Origin: CAWCFV01 sp963794995
Lineage (GTDB): Bacteria > Actinomycetota > Actinomycetes > JACCUZ01
Length of the DNA stretch: 64,000 nt
Assembly: GCA_963794995.1 (NCBI GenBank)
Contig: CAWCFV010000002.1
Span: 1,178,001-1,242,000, forward strand
Direction of reading: 5' to 3'
Made by a program: the position numbers and the translations under genes. The notes under the pieces are model-generated. The model ran no database searches. It worked only from the letters and a program-made list of their open reading frames with translations, and was not told where the DNA came from. Positions 8,793-17,374 of this stretch are shown here, piece after piece. Each line of letters starts with the position of its first letter. The stretch's first letter is position 1.

Positions 8793-10019
8793 TCAGCCGC
8801 GGACCGTCTGCACCGTGACCACCGGCCCCGCGCCGCGCTGCGCCGCGTTCTCGCGTCGGTCGGCGACGTCGACCTTCACCCGGTAGTCACCCGCCGCGAG
8901 ATAGCCGCAGCCGGGCACCACGACCTGCCCGCGCCACCACCCGTCCCGACGGGTGCCACGGACCAGCACGAGGTCCGCGCCGTGGCCGGTGTCGTTGCCG
9001 ACCGTGCGGACCAGCCGAGCGCGCGCGGAGCGCACCCCCGAGCGGGCGTCGACCAGGCGGACCGCCACCCGCAGCACACCGTCCGCGGCGGCGACCTCCA
9101 TCGCGGTGGGGCGGACCCGGCTCGCGACGAGCGTCGGCGGCAGGGCATCGGTCACGCTGCGGGCGCGGTACCGGTAGGGCAGGCCGCGCTGCCGCATCCT
9201 GACCGACCGGGACCACGTGTCGTTGTACGCCGCGTCGACCATCGCCACGGGGAAGCGGTGGTAGCCGTTCCGGGTCCAGCGCCGGACCCGGACCCGCCCC
9301 TGCCACCAGCCGTCCTGCTCGGTGCCGGAACGCAGGGTGAGGGGATGCCCGGCCACGGTCACGCTGGCGACACCCGCGCCGCCGGAGTCGCTGACGCGCG
9401 CCGCTACGCGGATCCACCGCGACCGCCGACGGACGTCGACGACGCGCTTGTCGACGACGAAGTGCTCCAGGTACGGCCGCTCGCTGTCGACCCGGTGCGG
9501 CGCGATCGTGAACGACGGGGCGGTCGTGCGGTCACCGTGGAAGTCCAGGAACGTCCGCTGCCCGAAGTTGCCGGCGTGGTCCCAGGCCCAGGCCTGGTGC
9601 ACCGCCCACGGGCTCTGGTAGCCGTCCCACCGGCCCACCGTGACCGACCCCGACCACCAGTCACCCTCGTCCGGTCGCAGGGCGGCCACCGCGCCCTCCC
9701 GGCCGGGGCTCCACCGTCCGCCGCTCGCATCGTCGCGCGTGGCGACCGTCACGTAGACGGACACCAGGCCCGAGCCCCCGTCGTCGGTGACGCGGGCCCG
9801 CACCGGGACGGCCACCGGCCCCGACGAGACGTCGATCGCCGTCTCGCCGAGGACCACCTCGTGTATCTCGGGCAGCGTCTGGTCGACCGGCGCCGGCTGG
9901 CACCCCACCGGGAGCACGCTCGCCATCGCCGGCCCCTGGCTCGTCCCCGCTGCCACCGGCGCGGCCAGGCAGGCCGCCACCAGCGCGGTGAGCGCCCTGC
10001 CTGCCCGCCCGATCGTCAT
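8793..10019 (-). CDS. Secreted protein with repeated Ig-like/beta-sandwich segments
   Basis: About 408 residues with a Sec signal peptide: a short basic start (MTIGRAGRA), the hydrophobic stretch LTALVAACLAAPVAAG, and likely cleavage near AAG. The mature part has three similar segments, each with an Asp/Ser-Gly-Gly turn (DDGGSGLVSVYV, DSGGAGVASVTV, DARSGVRSARAR) and a W-rich strand pair (DGWWQGRVRVRRW, DGWWRGQVVVPG). This looks like tandem beta-sandwich domains similar to bacterial Ig-like modules. No enzyme motif is seen, so an extracellular binding or structural role is only an inference. ATG at 10019 preferred over GTG at 10028 because an AGGGTGG ribosome site lies at the right distance. 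Confidence 0.7.
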   Translation of the reverse strand: MTIGRAGRALTALVAACLAAPVAAGTSQGPAMASVLPVGCQPAPVDQTLPEIHEVVLGETAIDVSSGPVAVPVRARVTDDGGSGLVSVYVTVATRDDASGGRWSPGREGAVAALRPDEGDWWSGSVTVGRWDGYQSPWAVHQAWAWDHAGNFGQRTFLDFHGDRTTAPSFTIAPHRVDSERPYLEHFVVDKRVVDVRRRSRWIRVAARVSDSGGAGVASVTVAGHPLTLRSGTEQDGWWQGRVRVRRWTRNGYHRFPVAMVDAAYNDTWSRSVRMRQRGLPYRYRARSVTDALPPTLVASRVRPTAMEVAAADGVLRVAVRLVDARSGVRSARARLVRTVGNDTGHGADLVLVRGTRRDGWWRGQVVVPGCGYLAAGDYRVKVDVADRRENAAQRGAGPVVTVQTVRG

Positions 10020-10092
10020 GAGGACCACCCTCTACGGGGACGGTGCCAGAGTCCCGCCGGTTCGCGCCAGGGGCCAGGGTCCTCGCGGCCGC

Positions 10093-11718
10093 TCAGCCCA
10101 TGTGGGGGTAGCGGTAGTCCGTCGGCGGGACCAGCGTCTCCTTGATCGAGCGGGAGCTGGTCCAGCGCATGAGGTTCTGCGGTGCGCCGGCCTTGTCGTT
10201 GGTGCCGCTGGCCCGGGCGCCGCCGAAGGGCTGCTGGCCGACGACCGCGCCGGTCGGCTTGTCGTTGACGTAGAAGTTGCCCGCCGCGAAGCGCAGGTAC
10301 TGCTGCGCGTGCGCGACGGCGGCCCGGTCCTGCGAGATGATCGACCCGGTCAGCGCGTAGGGCGCCACCGACTCCATCTGGGCCAGCATCGCGTCGTAGG
10401 CCGAGTCCTCGTAGACGTGCACGCCCAGGATCGGGCCGAAGTACTCGGTCGTGAAGATCTCGTTGTCCGGGTCGGTCGACTCGAGCACGGTCGGCCGGAC
10501 GAAGTAGCCCTCGGTGTCGTCACACGTCCCGCCGGCGACGACGGTGATCGAGTCGTCGCCCTTGGCCCGCTCCAGCGCCGCCTTGTGCTTGGCGAACGCC
10601 CGGTCGTCGATCACGGCACCCATGAAGTTCGACAGGTCGGTGACGTCGCCCATCGTCAGTGCGTCGGCCGTGCCGGCGAGGTCGTCCTTGAGCCTCGTCC
10701 AGAGGCTGCGTGGGACGTACGCGCGCGAGGCGGCCGAGCACTTCTGGCCCTGGTACTCGAACGCACCACGCACCATGGCCGTGCGCAGCACGTCGAGGTC
10801 GGCCGACGGGTGAGCGACGATGAAGTCCTTGCCACCGGTCTCCCCGACGATCCGCGGGTACGAGCGGTAGGACGCGATGTTGTCACCGACCTGCTTCCAC
10901 AGGCCCTGGAAGACCGGGGTCGATCCGGTGAAGTGGATCCCGGCGAGGTCGGGGTCGGTCATCGCCACGTCCGAGACCGTCTTGCCGTGGCCGGTCACCA
11001 TGTTGATGACGCCCGGCGGCAGGCCGGCCTCCTCGAGCAGCAGCATCAAGAGGTGGGCGGCGTACTGCTGGGTGGGCGCGGGCTTCCAGACGACGGTGTT
11101 GCCCATCAGGGCCGGCGCGGTCGGCAGGTTGCCGGCGATCGCGGTGAAGTTGAACGGCGTGATCGCGTAGACGAAGCCCTCGAGCGGCCGGTGGTCGGTG
11201 CGGTTCCAGATCCCGGGGGACGAGATCGGCTGCTCCGCGTAGATCTGCCGGGCGAAGGCGACGTTGAACCGCCAGAAGTCGATGAGCTCGCACGCGGCGT
11301 CGATCTCGGCCTGGATCGCGGTCTTGGACTGCCCGAGCATGGTCGCCGCGTTGAGGGTCGCGCGCCAGGGTCCGGCGAGCAGGTCGGCAGCCTTGAGCAG
11401 CACGGCCGCCCGGTCGTCGAAGGACAGCGCCCGCCAGTCGGGGGCCGCGGCCTTGGCCGCGTCGACAGCCGCCCTGGCGTCCTCGTGGGTGGCGCCACGC
11501 ATGGTGCCGAGCACGTGGTGCCGGTTGTGCGGCTGCACGACCTCGATCGGGTCGCCGCCGCCGAACCGGTGCTGACCACCGATCGCCATGGTCAGCTCGC
11601 GGGGCTCGCTGGCCATCCGCTTGAGCGTGCTCTCGAGCTCGGAGCGCTCCGTGCTGCCCGGCGCGTACTGCCGGACCGGCTCGTTGATCGGGGCGGGAAC
11701 CTGGGTGACGGCGTCCAT
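10093..11718 (-). CDS. pruA: L-glutamate gamma-semialdehyde (1-pyrroline-5-carboxylate) dehydrogenase
   Basis: NAD-dependent oxidation of glutamate semialdehyde to glutamate, the second step of proline (and arginine/ornithine) breakdown. About 541 residues, the monofunctional class. The aldehyde-dehydrogenase catalytic Glu is in VGETGGKDFIVAHPS and the nucleophilic Cys in YQGQKCSAASRAYVP; the C-terminal GGARASGTNDKAG loop is typical of the P5CDH branch. ATG at 11718 (MDAVTQVPAP) matches family N termini; an ATG three codons upstream is possible. No proline dehydrogenase gene is adjacent. Product glutamate could feed the NAD-glutamate dehydrogenase 3.4 kb away. Confidence 0.94.
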   Translation of the reverse strand: MDAVTQVPAPINEPVRQYAPGSTERSELESTLKRMASEPRELTMAIGGQHRFGGGDPIEVVQPHNRHHVLGTMRGATHEDARAAVDAAKAAAPDWRALSFDDRAAVLLKAADLLAGPWRATLNAATMLGQSKTAIQAEIDAACELIDFWRFNVAFARQIYAEQPISSPGIWNRTDHRPLEGFVYAITPFNFTAIAGNLPTAPALMGNTVVWKPAPTQQYAAHLLMLLLEEAGLPPGVINMVTGHGKTVSDVAMTDPDLAGIHFTGSTPVFQGLWKQVGDNIASYRSYPRIVGETGGKDFIVAHPSADLDVLRTAMVRGAFEYQGQKCSAASRAYVPRSLWTRLKDDLAGTADALTMGDVTDLSNFMGAVIDDRAFAKHKAALERAKGDDSITVVAGGTCDDTEGYFVRPTVLESTDPDNEIFTTEYFGPILGVHVYEDSAYDAMLAQMESVAPYALTGSIISQDRAAVAHAQQYLRFAAGNFYVNDKPTGAVVGQQPFGGARASGTNDKAGAPQNLMRWTSSRSIKETLVPPTDYRYPHMG

Positions 11719-11868
11719 GCGCGTCATGGTGCCACGGTGCCCTGGCGCCGGTGGACAGTACCTTTCGGCAGCAGCCGTCCCGCCGGCCGAAGGGAGGTCT
11801 GGACAACCGGAATCCCTTGCACAGCAACGGTTTCCGGGGTTCCGTCCGGCCCGGCGGTGCGGTAGCAT

Positions 11869-11884
11869 TCGAACATGTGTTCGA
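11869..11884 (+). promoter_or_regulatory. LexA/SOS-box-like operator over the start of the DUF222 remnant
   Basis: The 16-mer TCGAACATGTGTTCGA has the two half sites TCGAAC and GTTCGA separated by four bases, which is the actinobacterial/mycobacterial LexA box pattern. The ATG of the decayed DUF222 reading frame (11875) sits inside it, as would be expected for a near-leaderless SOS-controlled gene. LexA boxes in front of 13E12/DUF222 genes are known from M. tuberculosis. Function here is an inference because the downstream gene is broken. Confidence 0.72.
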
Positions 11885-12260
11885 CAGTGCGGGCCGGGGT
11901 CGAGGTGGACGTTGACCGCGAAGGCCGACGCGCTGACCCTGGCGCTGGTCGGGAAGGTCGACGCCGACGGCTGCTACGCCCTGGACGGGGCGATCACCAC
12001 CGGGTCCTGGGTGCGGGCGGTGGCCCACGCCACCCCCGGCGAGGACCGCGGCGCTGGCCGCGGGGGCCGTATCCGGCCGGCACGCGGCGGTGACCGCCGA
12101 CGCCGTGGCCGGCGCACCAGCCGGTCCCGCGCCAGGTTGGTCGTCACCGTGGACGCCGACGGGCTCGCCGGGAGAACCTCACGGCGAACACCAACGGCGG
12201 CACAACGCCGGGACCGGACGTTCGGTTCGGCCCGCGACAGGGTTGCGCCGTCGCTGATGC
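11875..12260 (+). pseudogene. Decayed DUF222/13E12-family (HNH endonuclease-type) gene, N-terminal remnant
   Basis: No open frame runs through this stretch, but pieces of a DUF222 N-terminal domain appear in successive frames. From 11875 the start is MCSTVRAGVEVDV. In another frame at about 11935-12050 comes LTLALVGKVDADGCYALDGA followed by ITTGSWVRAVAHATPGED. Around 12077-12140 a further frame gives GRHAAVTADAVAGAPAGPA, and near 12175-12240 a third gives NLTANTNGGTTPGPDVRFGP. These match the order of the DUF222 helical region. The C-terminal HNH part is absent. The frames and the missing end show a gene in advanced decay. It fills most of the 486-base gap between pruA and the next gene; I see nothing else in the gap besides the SOS box and a short spacer. 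Confidence 0.7.
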
Positions 12261-12354
12261 TCGTTGAGATCCGCATCGACGTCGAGGAGTGCTACGACTC
12301 TGCGGCACAGGTCACGCGCGGGTTCGGTTCTCGAGATCCGCATAGGCTGCGGGT

Positions 12355-12948
12355 GTGCCCGAGTTCACCTGGCGACCGGCCAACGAGGCGACGCCAGCGG
12401 ACGTCGAGGCGGTGTTCGACACTGGTGGCGCACGCAAGTGCCGCTGCCAGGCGCTGAAGTGCCCAGGCTGGATCTGGCGCGACACCACGCAGGAGCAGCG
12501 AGACGCCGCTCTGCTGGAGCAGACCGGTTGCGGCACCGACGGACCCACGTCCGGCCTGATCGGGTACCTCGACGGCGAGCCCGCCGGCTGGGTCGCGGTC
12601 GAGCCGCGGGAGAACTACCCCCGGGTGTGGAGCCGGAAGAAGTCGTGGATGCGGCTGGACCCCGAGCTCGAGGGCGTGTGGTCGGTCACCTGCTTCGTCG
12701 TACGCAAGGGCTTCCGACGGCAAGGGCTGATGTACGAGTTGGCCGCGGCCACCGTTGAGTACGGAAGACAGGTCGGTATCCGCGTCCTGGAGGGCTACCC
12801 CACCGAGCCGTCACCCGGGAAGACCGTGATCTGGGACGAGGCGTCGGTCGGGCTGCTGCAAGTCTTCCTCGACTCCGGCTACGAGGTGGTGGCCTCTCCC
12901 ACCCTGCGCCGGAGGGTGGTGCGTCACCGACTCGCCGAGCGGTCATGA
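12355..12948 (+). CDS. GNAT-like N-acetyltransferase with Cys-rich N-terminal motif
   Basis: 197 residues, GTG start. The N-terminal third holds a Cys/Trp motif, ARKCRCQALKCPGWIW; related proteins carry a similar short Cys cluster before a GNAT fold. The acetyl-CoA loop is in VTCFVVRKGFRRQGLMYELA (RKGFRRQG, one residue off the R-x-x-G-x-G/A pattern), followed by the helix leading to YPTEPSPGKTVIWDEAS and a C-terminal LDSGYEVVASPTLRR strand. Substrate unknown. It faces the next gene, which has a similar architecture, tail to tail. Confidence 0.75.
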   Translation: MPEFTWRPANEATPADVEAVFDTGGARKCRCQALKCPGWIWRDTTQEQRDAALLEQTGCGTDGPTSGLIGYLDGEPAGWVAVEPRENYPRVWSRKKSWMRLDPELEGVWSVTCFVVRKGFRRQGLMYELAAATVEYGRQVGIRVLEGYPTEPSPGKTVIWDEASVGLLQVFLDSGYEVVASPTLRRRVVRHRLAERS

Positions 12949-13083
12949 CCCGCGAGCGCCGCACTGTCGGTCACACCACGACGCTGGCGGCGAGGTAGAC
13001 GCCTCCCCGCGGTCGACGGTGCCGGTCGAACTCCCCCGCTCAGAGCACGATACGGCGCGGCGCGCGCCGGCAGCACGACCGGA

Positions 13084-13674
13084 TCAGGCGTCCAGCCTCA
13101 GGCGCATCACCCAGCGCCACTTGGCGATCCGTCGGTCGCGGGTGAAGCCGAACTCCTCGAACAAGGTCTCCGGCCCGGTGTGGAAGTACGCTCCCCGCTG
13201 CGGCTCGCGGCCCTCGGCTTGCTCGGGATAAGCCTCGACCACGCCACCGCCCGCCGCGCGCACGGCATCCAGCGCGGCGGAGACCGCGGCCCGGGCCACG
13301 CCCTCACCACGGTGACCCTTGCCGGTGAAGATGCAGCCGATCCGCCAGTCCGGCAGCTCCACGACCTCCTTGGCGTATGCGCCCGAGTTCTTGATGTTCG
13401 GCAGCTCTGCGGGGGAGCCGTACTGGCACCAGCCGACGCACTCGTCGCCGGCATAGACCAGGATCTGGTGCACCGTCCCGGCGCGCACGTGTGCCCGCTT
13501 GGCGTCTCTGTTGACCGTGCGGTCCCGGGTCAGCCCGTCGGGGTGAAACCCCATGCACCAACAACCGCCCCAGACGCCGTTGTTCGCCTCGACGAGACGA
13601 GCGAAGTCGTCCCAGGTTTCCGGGGACAGGGGGCGGGTGCAGTACCCGCCGCGATCGACTGCCATCGGGGTCAT
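13084..13674 (-). CDS. GNAT-like N-acetyltransferase, related in layout to the facing gene
   Basis: 196 residues. N-terminal LVEANNGVWGGCWCMGFHPDG is a Cys/Trp motif in the same place as in the gene at 12355. The acetyl-CoA region is GCIFTGKGHRGEGVARAAVSAAL (GKGHRGEGVA matches the R/Q-x-x-G-x-G/A loop), followed by GGGVVEAYPEQAEG and a C-terminal HTGPETLFEEFGFTRDRRIAKWRWVM segment. These are features of a GNAT subfamily sometimes annotated as Cys-rich acetyltransferases. ATG at 13665 is an alternative start. Substrate unknown. Located in the small accessory patch next to the DUF222 remnant. Confidence 0.75.
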   Translation of the reverse strand: MTPMAVDRGGYCTRPLSPETWDDFARLVEANNGVWGGCWCMGFHPDGLTRDRTVNRDAKRAHVRAGTVHQILVYAGDECVGWCQYGSPAELPNIKNSGAYAKEVVELPDWRIGCIFTGKGHRGEGVARAAVSAALDAVRAAGGGVVEAYPEQAEGREPQRGAYFHTGPETLFEEFGFTRDRRIAKWRWVMRLRLDA

Positions 13675-13776
13675 GATGCCCGTTCTCAGCCGGGACCGAC
13701 AGCACCCAGGCTGCCGCTGGCCCCGGCTGCGCCGGGTCGGGTGTCAGCAGGCCGTCTTGAGCGACGGGCAAGGTGC

Positions 13777-14367
13777 CTAGCGCGTGGGCCGGTAGCGACA
13801 GACCTGGACCCCGGTCGCCGCAGTGACGGCGGAGGTGAGCGCGAACCGTCGCGCCTGCCCGTCGTTCGGGAACAGGGTCTTGCCACCACCGAGGGTGATC
13901 GGCTCGATCATGAGGACGAGCTCGTCGACGAGCGCCGCCGCCAGCAAGGCCCGCACGACCGACAGGCTGCCGTAGACGAAGAGGTCGCCGCCGGGCTTCT
14001 CGCGCAGTGCCGCGACCTGGTCCACGAGTCCGTCGCCGCGAATGATCGTCGTCGGGTTCCACGTCAGGTCCGCCTCGGACAGCGAGTCGGACACGACGTA
14101 CTTCTGCGCACTGTTGATCCAGTCGGCGAACGGGTCGCCGGTGCGCTCCGGCCACGCCGCCGCCGAGGCCTGGTACGTGCGGCGGCCCTGCAGCAGCGCC
14201 TCGCTGCGGCCGGCGACCTCGTCGAGAACCGGACCCATGATCCCGGGATCGAAGAACGGGATCGACCAGCCGCCGTGGCGGAAACCACCGCTGGTGTCCT
14301 CGTCCGGGCCACCCGGTGCCTGCACCACCCCGTCCAGGCTCATGAACTCACTCACTACGACCTGCAT
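13777..14367 (-). CDS. Dihydrofolate reductase-like (RibD C-terminal domain) protein
   Basis: 196 residues spanning one RibD_C/DHFR-like domain. MQVVVSEFMSLDGVVQAPGGPDEDTSG is the conserved first strand and substrate loop; ALLQGRRTYQ is the NADPH-binding segment; GDLFVYGSLSVVRALLAAALVDELVLMIEPITLGGGKTLF is the highly conserved C-terminal part with GS-x-x-x-R and P-x-x-L-G-G-G. Family members are NAD(P)H-dependent reductases of unknown substrate, common as single genes in Actinobacteria; true folate activity is unlikely to be its role. Stands alone between the GNAT-like gene and the lipid cluster. Confidence 0.87.
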   Translation of the reverse strand: MQVVVSEFMSLDGVVQAPGGPDEDTSGGFRHGGWSIPFFDPGIMGPVLDEVAGRSEALLQGRRTYQASAAAWPERTGDPFADWINSAQKYVVSDSLSEADLTWNPTTIIRGDGLVDQVAALREKPGGDLFVYGSLSVVRALLAAALVDELVLMIEPITLGGGKTLFPNDGQARRFALTSAVTAATGVQVCRYRPTR

Positions 14368-14453
14368 GTCGTTCCTTCCGCTCCGGCATCTGACGGGTGT
14401 GACCGTGTGCGGTGGCCGGACTCATCGCTCGAGCAGCGGGGAGGCGTTGTGAG

Positions 14454-14951
14454 CTACGCCTCCAACGCGACGAGGGCGGGCAGCTCCTGGGCCGCGTACC
14501 AGCCGAGCTCGTGGTCGTCGACGGCGTCGACCGTGAAGGCCGCGTCGTCGTCGCCGGCGTCGGCCGCGGACAGCGCAGGCAGCGCGCGGCGCACGTCGTC
14601 GACGGCTGACGGGTCGTCCACGAGCGCCGAGTCGACCGCGGACCAGGGCACGGCGGCACTGAGCCGCACCGCGGCCCGGTCGAGGTCCGGGGCCGGCCGC
14701 ACCCCCTCGTCGGCGATCTCGACTGCCAGCACCACGCGGCGGGCAGCCGATCCCTCGCCGGCCGCCAGCAGCCGGAGCGAGGCCCGGGCGGCGGCGGCCG
14801 ACGCGGCGTACTCGAGCTCCTCGAGGTCGCCCTCGACGTACCACTCCCGCAACGCGGGGGTGACGGCATAACCCGTGGCGGCGTCGACCGAGCCGGTGTC
14901 GAGGGCCGCCCGGAGGGCGGCCAGCGTGGTCGGCAGGAAGACCCGGGTCAC
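14454..14951 (-). CDS. DUF6912 family protein
   Basis: 165 residues with the family's typical start TRVFLPTTLAALRAAL, then AYAVTP-like ATGYAVTPALREWY, and EELEYAASAAAARASLRLL; the C terminus DDHELGWYAAQELPALVALE is conserved. A small acidic actinobacterial protein of unknown function. GTG at 14951 overlaps the stop codon of the patatin gene (GTGA), so it is the third gene of a coupled leftward operon with the WS/DGAT and patatin genes. The coupling hints at a role connected to neutral-lipid turnover, but nothing in the sequence proves it. Confidence 0.78.
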   Translation of the reverse strand: MTRVFLPTTLAALRAALDTGSVDAATGYAVTPALREWYVEGDLEELEYAASAAAARASLRLLAAGEGSAARRVVLAVEIADEGVRPAPDLDRAAVRLSAAVPWSAVDSALVDDPSAVDDVRRALPALSAADAGDDDAAFTVDAVDDHELGWYAAQELPALVALEA

Positions 14952-15961
14952 TGCGACGTCCGGGCTCGGAGCCGTCCGCGGACGCCGCGCGACCCGGTGC
15001 CCTCGAGGGTGTCCGGTCGCGGGTGGGCAAGGGCCTGGCGGCTGGTGCGCAACGCGGTCTCCAGCACAGGCAGCCGCCGCCGGGGATCCATCATGTTCGC
15101 GCCCATCGCGTGGAGGTCCTCCGGGCCGGGGGCCAGCACCGTGACGGCGGTGCCGGTGCGTGCGACGGCCTGCGACTCCTGCACCACGTACCGGGTGACC
15201 TGCCGGCGCACTCGCCGCTCCACCCGGGCCGCGACCTGCCGCGGGCTGTCGGGCACGAACGACGCCATCGGCGCCAGCACGTAGACCTCGTCGAGCCCCT
15301 CGGCGGCCAGCAGGTCGGCGCTGGTCGACGACAGCGTGCCGCCGTCGACGTAGCGCCGGCCGTCGACCTGCACCGGCGCGTACCAGCCCGGGATGGCGCA
15401 GGACGCCGTGACCGCCTCGTCCAGCCTGGCCGGCGGTGCGCCGGCGCGACCGAAGGCGACCCGGCGGCCGGAGTCGTAGTCCATCGCCACCACCCAGATG
15501 CCGTCGCGCGGCGCCCAGCCGTCTGCGCCCGCGACCGCACGGACCATCGCGCCGACCTCCGCGAGCGTCCCGGTGCCCTGCGGTGCGAGGGCGGCCAGCA
15601 CGGCCAGCGGGGGCACCTGCCGCGGCCGGGTCAGCGACCGGCGGAGCAGCACCGGCGAGCCCACGCCCAGCCGGGGGCGGGCCGGGTGCGCCCCACCGGT
15701 CGACTCGTCGTAGCGCCAGTCCATCGCCACCTCGCGCGCCATCGGCGTGCCCCGCTGGTGGGACAGGAGGTCGGCGGTCGACAGCCCGGAGCCGAGCAGG
15801 GCCGCGAGCACGGAGCCGGCCGAGGTGCCGACGACGACGTCTGCCGTGTGCGGCTCGAAGCCCTCGACCTCGGCCAGTGCAGCCAGGGCACCGATCGTCC
15901 ACGCGGCTCCGAGCACCCCGCCCGCTCCCAGGACAAGGCCCCGCCGGTGGGTGCCGCCCAT
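14948..15961 (-). CDS. Patatin-like phospholipase/acyl hydrolase
   Basis: 337 residues with the complete patatin catalytic set: oxyanion-hole glycines in LVLGAGGVLGAAW, nucleophile Ser in VVGTSAGSVLAALL, and the dyad Asp in RRYVDGGTLSST (D-G-G). It lacks a signal peptide, so it probably acts on membrane or droplet lipids from the cytosolic side. The ATG shares its A with the TGA of the upstream wax ester synthase/DGAT gene (TGATG), and its own stop overlaps the DUF6912 start. Known biology of the families suggests one gene makes storage lipid and this one hydrolyses acyl esters. Confidence 0.9.
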   Translation of the reverse strand: MGGTHRRGLVLGAGGVLGAAWTIGALAALAEVEGFEPHTADVVVGTSAGSVLAALLGSGLSTADLLSHQRGTPMAREVAMDWRYDESTGGAHPARPRLGVGSPVLLRRSLTRPRQVPPLAVLAALAPQGTGTLAEVGAMVRAVAGADGWAPRDGIWVVAMDYDSGRRVAFGRAGAPPARLDEAVTASCAIPGWYAPVQVDGRRYVDGGTLSSTSADLLAAEGLDEVYVLAPMASFVPDSPRQVAARVERRVRRQVTRYVVQESQAVARTGTAVTVLAPGPEDLHAMGANMMDPRRRLPVLETALRTSRQALAHPRPDTLEGTGSRGVRGRLRARTSQ

Positions 15962-17349
15962 CAGGGCACGGTCTCCAGCAGCTCGGTGAGCGCGTCCTCG
16001 AGGCACTGGGCGAGGACGTCCACGTCCGGCATCGCGTCCCGGTCGGCATTGAGGCCGTAGAACACCTGCCCGTCGTACGACGTCAGGCCGATGCTCAGCG
16101 CCTGACCCTTGGCCAGCGGCACCACCGGGTAGGCGGCGAGCATCCTCGCGTCGCCGGCGTAGAGCGGCTGCTGCGGCCCGGGCACGTTGGTGACCACGAG
16201 GTTGAACCAGCGCTTGGACAGCCCGCTCGCCACCCGCGCCCCCAGCGAGTGCAGGGTCGGCGGCGCGAAGCCGGCCAGCCCGGCGAGCGCCTCGGCGCCG
16301 ACGGCCTGCCCGGTCTCCTTGTGCGCCTGCATCCGGTAGGAGACCTGGTGCAGTCGCATGACCGCACTGGGCTCGCCCACCGGGAGGTCCACCAGGAAGC
16401 TGGACACCCGGTTGCCACCGACGATGTCGTCGTCGGTCCGGACGCTCACAGGGACCAGGACGCGCACCGTCGTGGCCGGGCCGACCTTCTCGCCGCGGGT
16501 GAGCAGCCAGGCGCGCAGTGCGCCGGTGATCGTGGCCAGCACCACGTCGTTGACGGTGCAGTCGTGGGCCTTGCGGATCCGGCGGTGGTCGTCGAGGTCC
16601 AGCGACAGCACGGCGTAGCGGCGCTGCTCGCCGATCACCGCGTTGAGCGGGCTCTCGGGGGCAGGCCTGGCCGCGGACGTGGCCGCGGCCAGCAGCCCGC
16701 CTGCCGCGCCCAGCACCCGCCCGGCCGTCGACGACAGCTCGGTCATCCCGCCGCGCACGGTGTCGACCAGCGCGGTGGGCCGGCGCACCGTCTCGGCAAC
16801 GGCACCGGCCACCAGCTCGACCCACGACGGCTCGACGGTCGGTCGCCAGGTGTCGGGCGGTGGCACCCTGGCGTCCGGGCTGGCGTCGAGGATGACCTGG
16901 CCGATGTCGACCGCGCCGACGCCGTCCACCATCGCGTGGTGGGTCTTGCTGATGATGGCGAACCGGTCGTCCGACAGCCCCTCGACGAGGTACATCTCCC
17001 ACAGCGGGCGAGTCCGGTCCAGCGGACGGCTCTGCACGCGTGCCACCAGCTCGGCGAGCTGGGCGTCGGTCCCCGGGCGCGGGATCGCGGACCGGCGCAC
17101 GTGATAGCTGACGTCGAAGTCCTCGTCGTCGACCCACACCGGGTTGGCCAGCCGGCCGGGCACCCAGCGGATCCGCTGCCGGTAGCGCGGCACGAAGGCG
17201 ATCCGCGCCGAGATCAGCCGTATCAGCCGGTCCAGGTCGAACCCGGTCTCCGACGCCCGGAAGACCGCCACGGCGCCGACGTGCATCGGCGTGGTCGGTT
17301 CCTCGAAGTAGAGGAACGAGACGTCCAGGGGGCTCAGGCGGTCGACCAC
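15961..17349 (-). CDS. Wax ester synthase/diacylglycerol O-acyltransferase (WS/DGAT)
   Basis: Transfers acyl groups from acyl-CoA to fatty alcohols or diacylglycerol, making storage wax esters or triacylglycerol at the membrane. About 462 residues. The catalytic HHxxxDG motif is HHAMVDG, preceded by RPLWEMYLVEGL (the PLW motif) and followed by CTVNDVVLATITGALR (the ND motif). The C-terminal NVPGPQQPLYAGDARMLAAYPVVPL is the usual end of the family. GTG at 17349 gives the common N terminus (VDRLSPLDVSFLYFEE); ATG at 17376 would add nine residues and overlap the divergent lipoprotein start by two bases. First gene of the coupled lipid operon. Confidence 0.92.
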   Translation of the reverse strand: MVDRLSPLDVSFLYFEEPTTPMHVGAVAVFRASETGFDLDRLIRLISARIAFVPRYRQRIRWVPGRLANPVWVDDEDFDVSYHVRRSAIPRPGTDAQLAELVARVQSRPLDRTRPLWEMYLVEGLSDDRFAIISKTHHAMVDGVGAVDIGQVILDASPDARVPPPDTWRPTVEPSWVELVAGAVAETVRRPTALVDTVRGGMTELSSTAGRVLGAAGGLLAAATSAARPAPESPLNAVIGEQRRYAVLSLDLDDHRRIRKAHDCTVNDVVLATITGALRAWLLTRGEKVGPATTVRVLVPVSVRTDDDIVGGNRVSSFLVDLPVGEPSAVMRLHQVSYRMQAHKETGQAVGAEALAGLAGFAPPTLHSLGARVASGLSKRWFNLVVTNVPGPQQPLYAGDARMLAAYPVVPLAKGQALSIGLTSYDGQVFYGLNADRDAMPDVDVLAQCLEDALTELLETVP

Positions 17350-17374
17350 GAGGCCATCGTGACATGCTCGGATC

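Noticed and set aside
13180..14871. Plus-strand frame of 563 codons through the GNAT, DHFR-like and DUF6912 genes
   Set aside because: Crosses three well supported minus-strand genes and has no recognisable domain.
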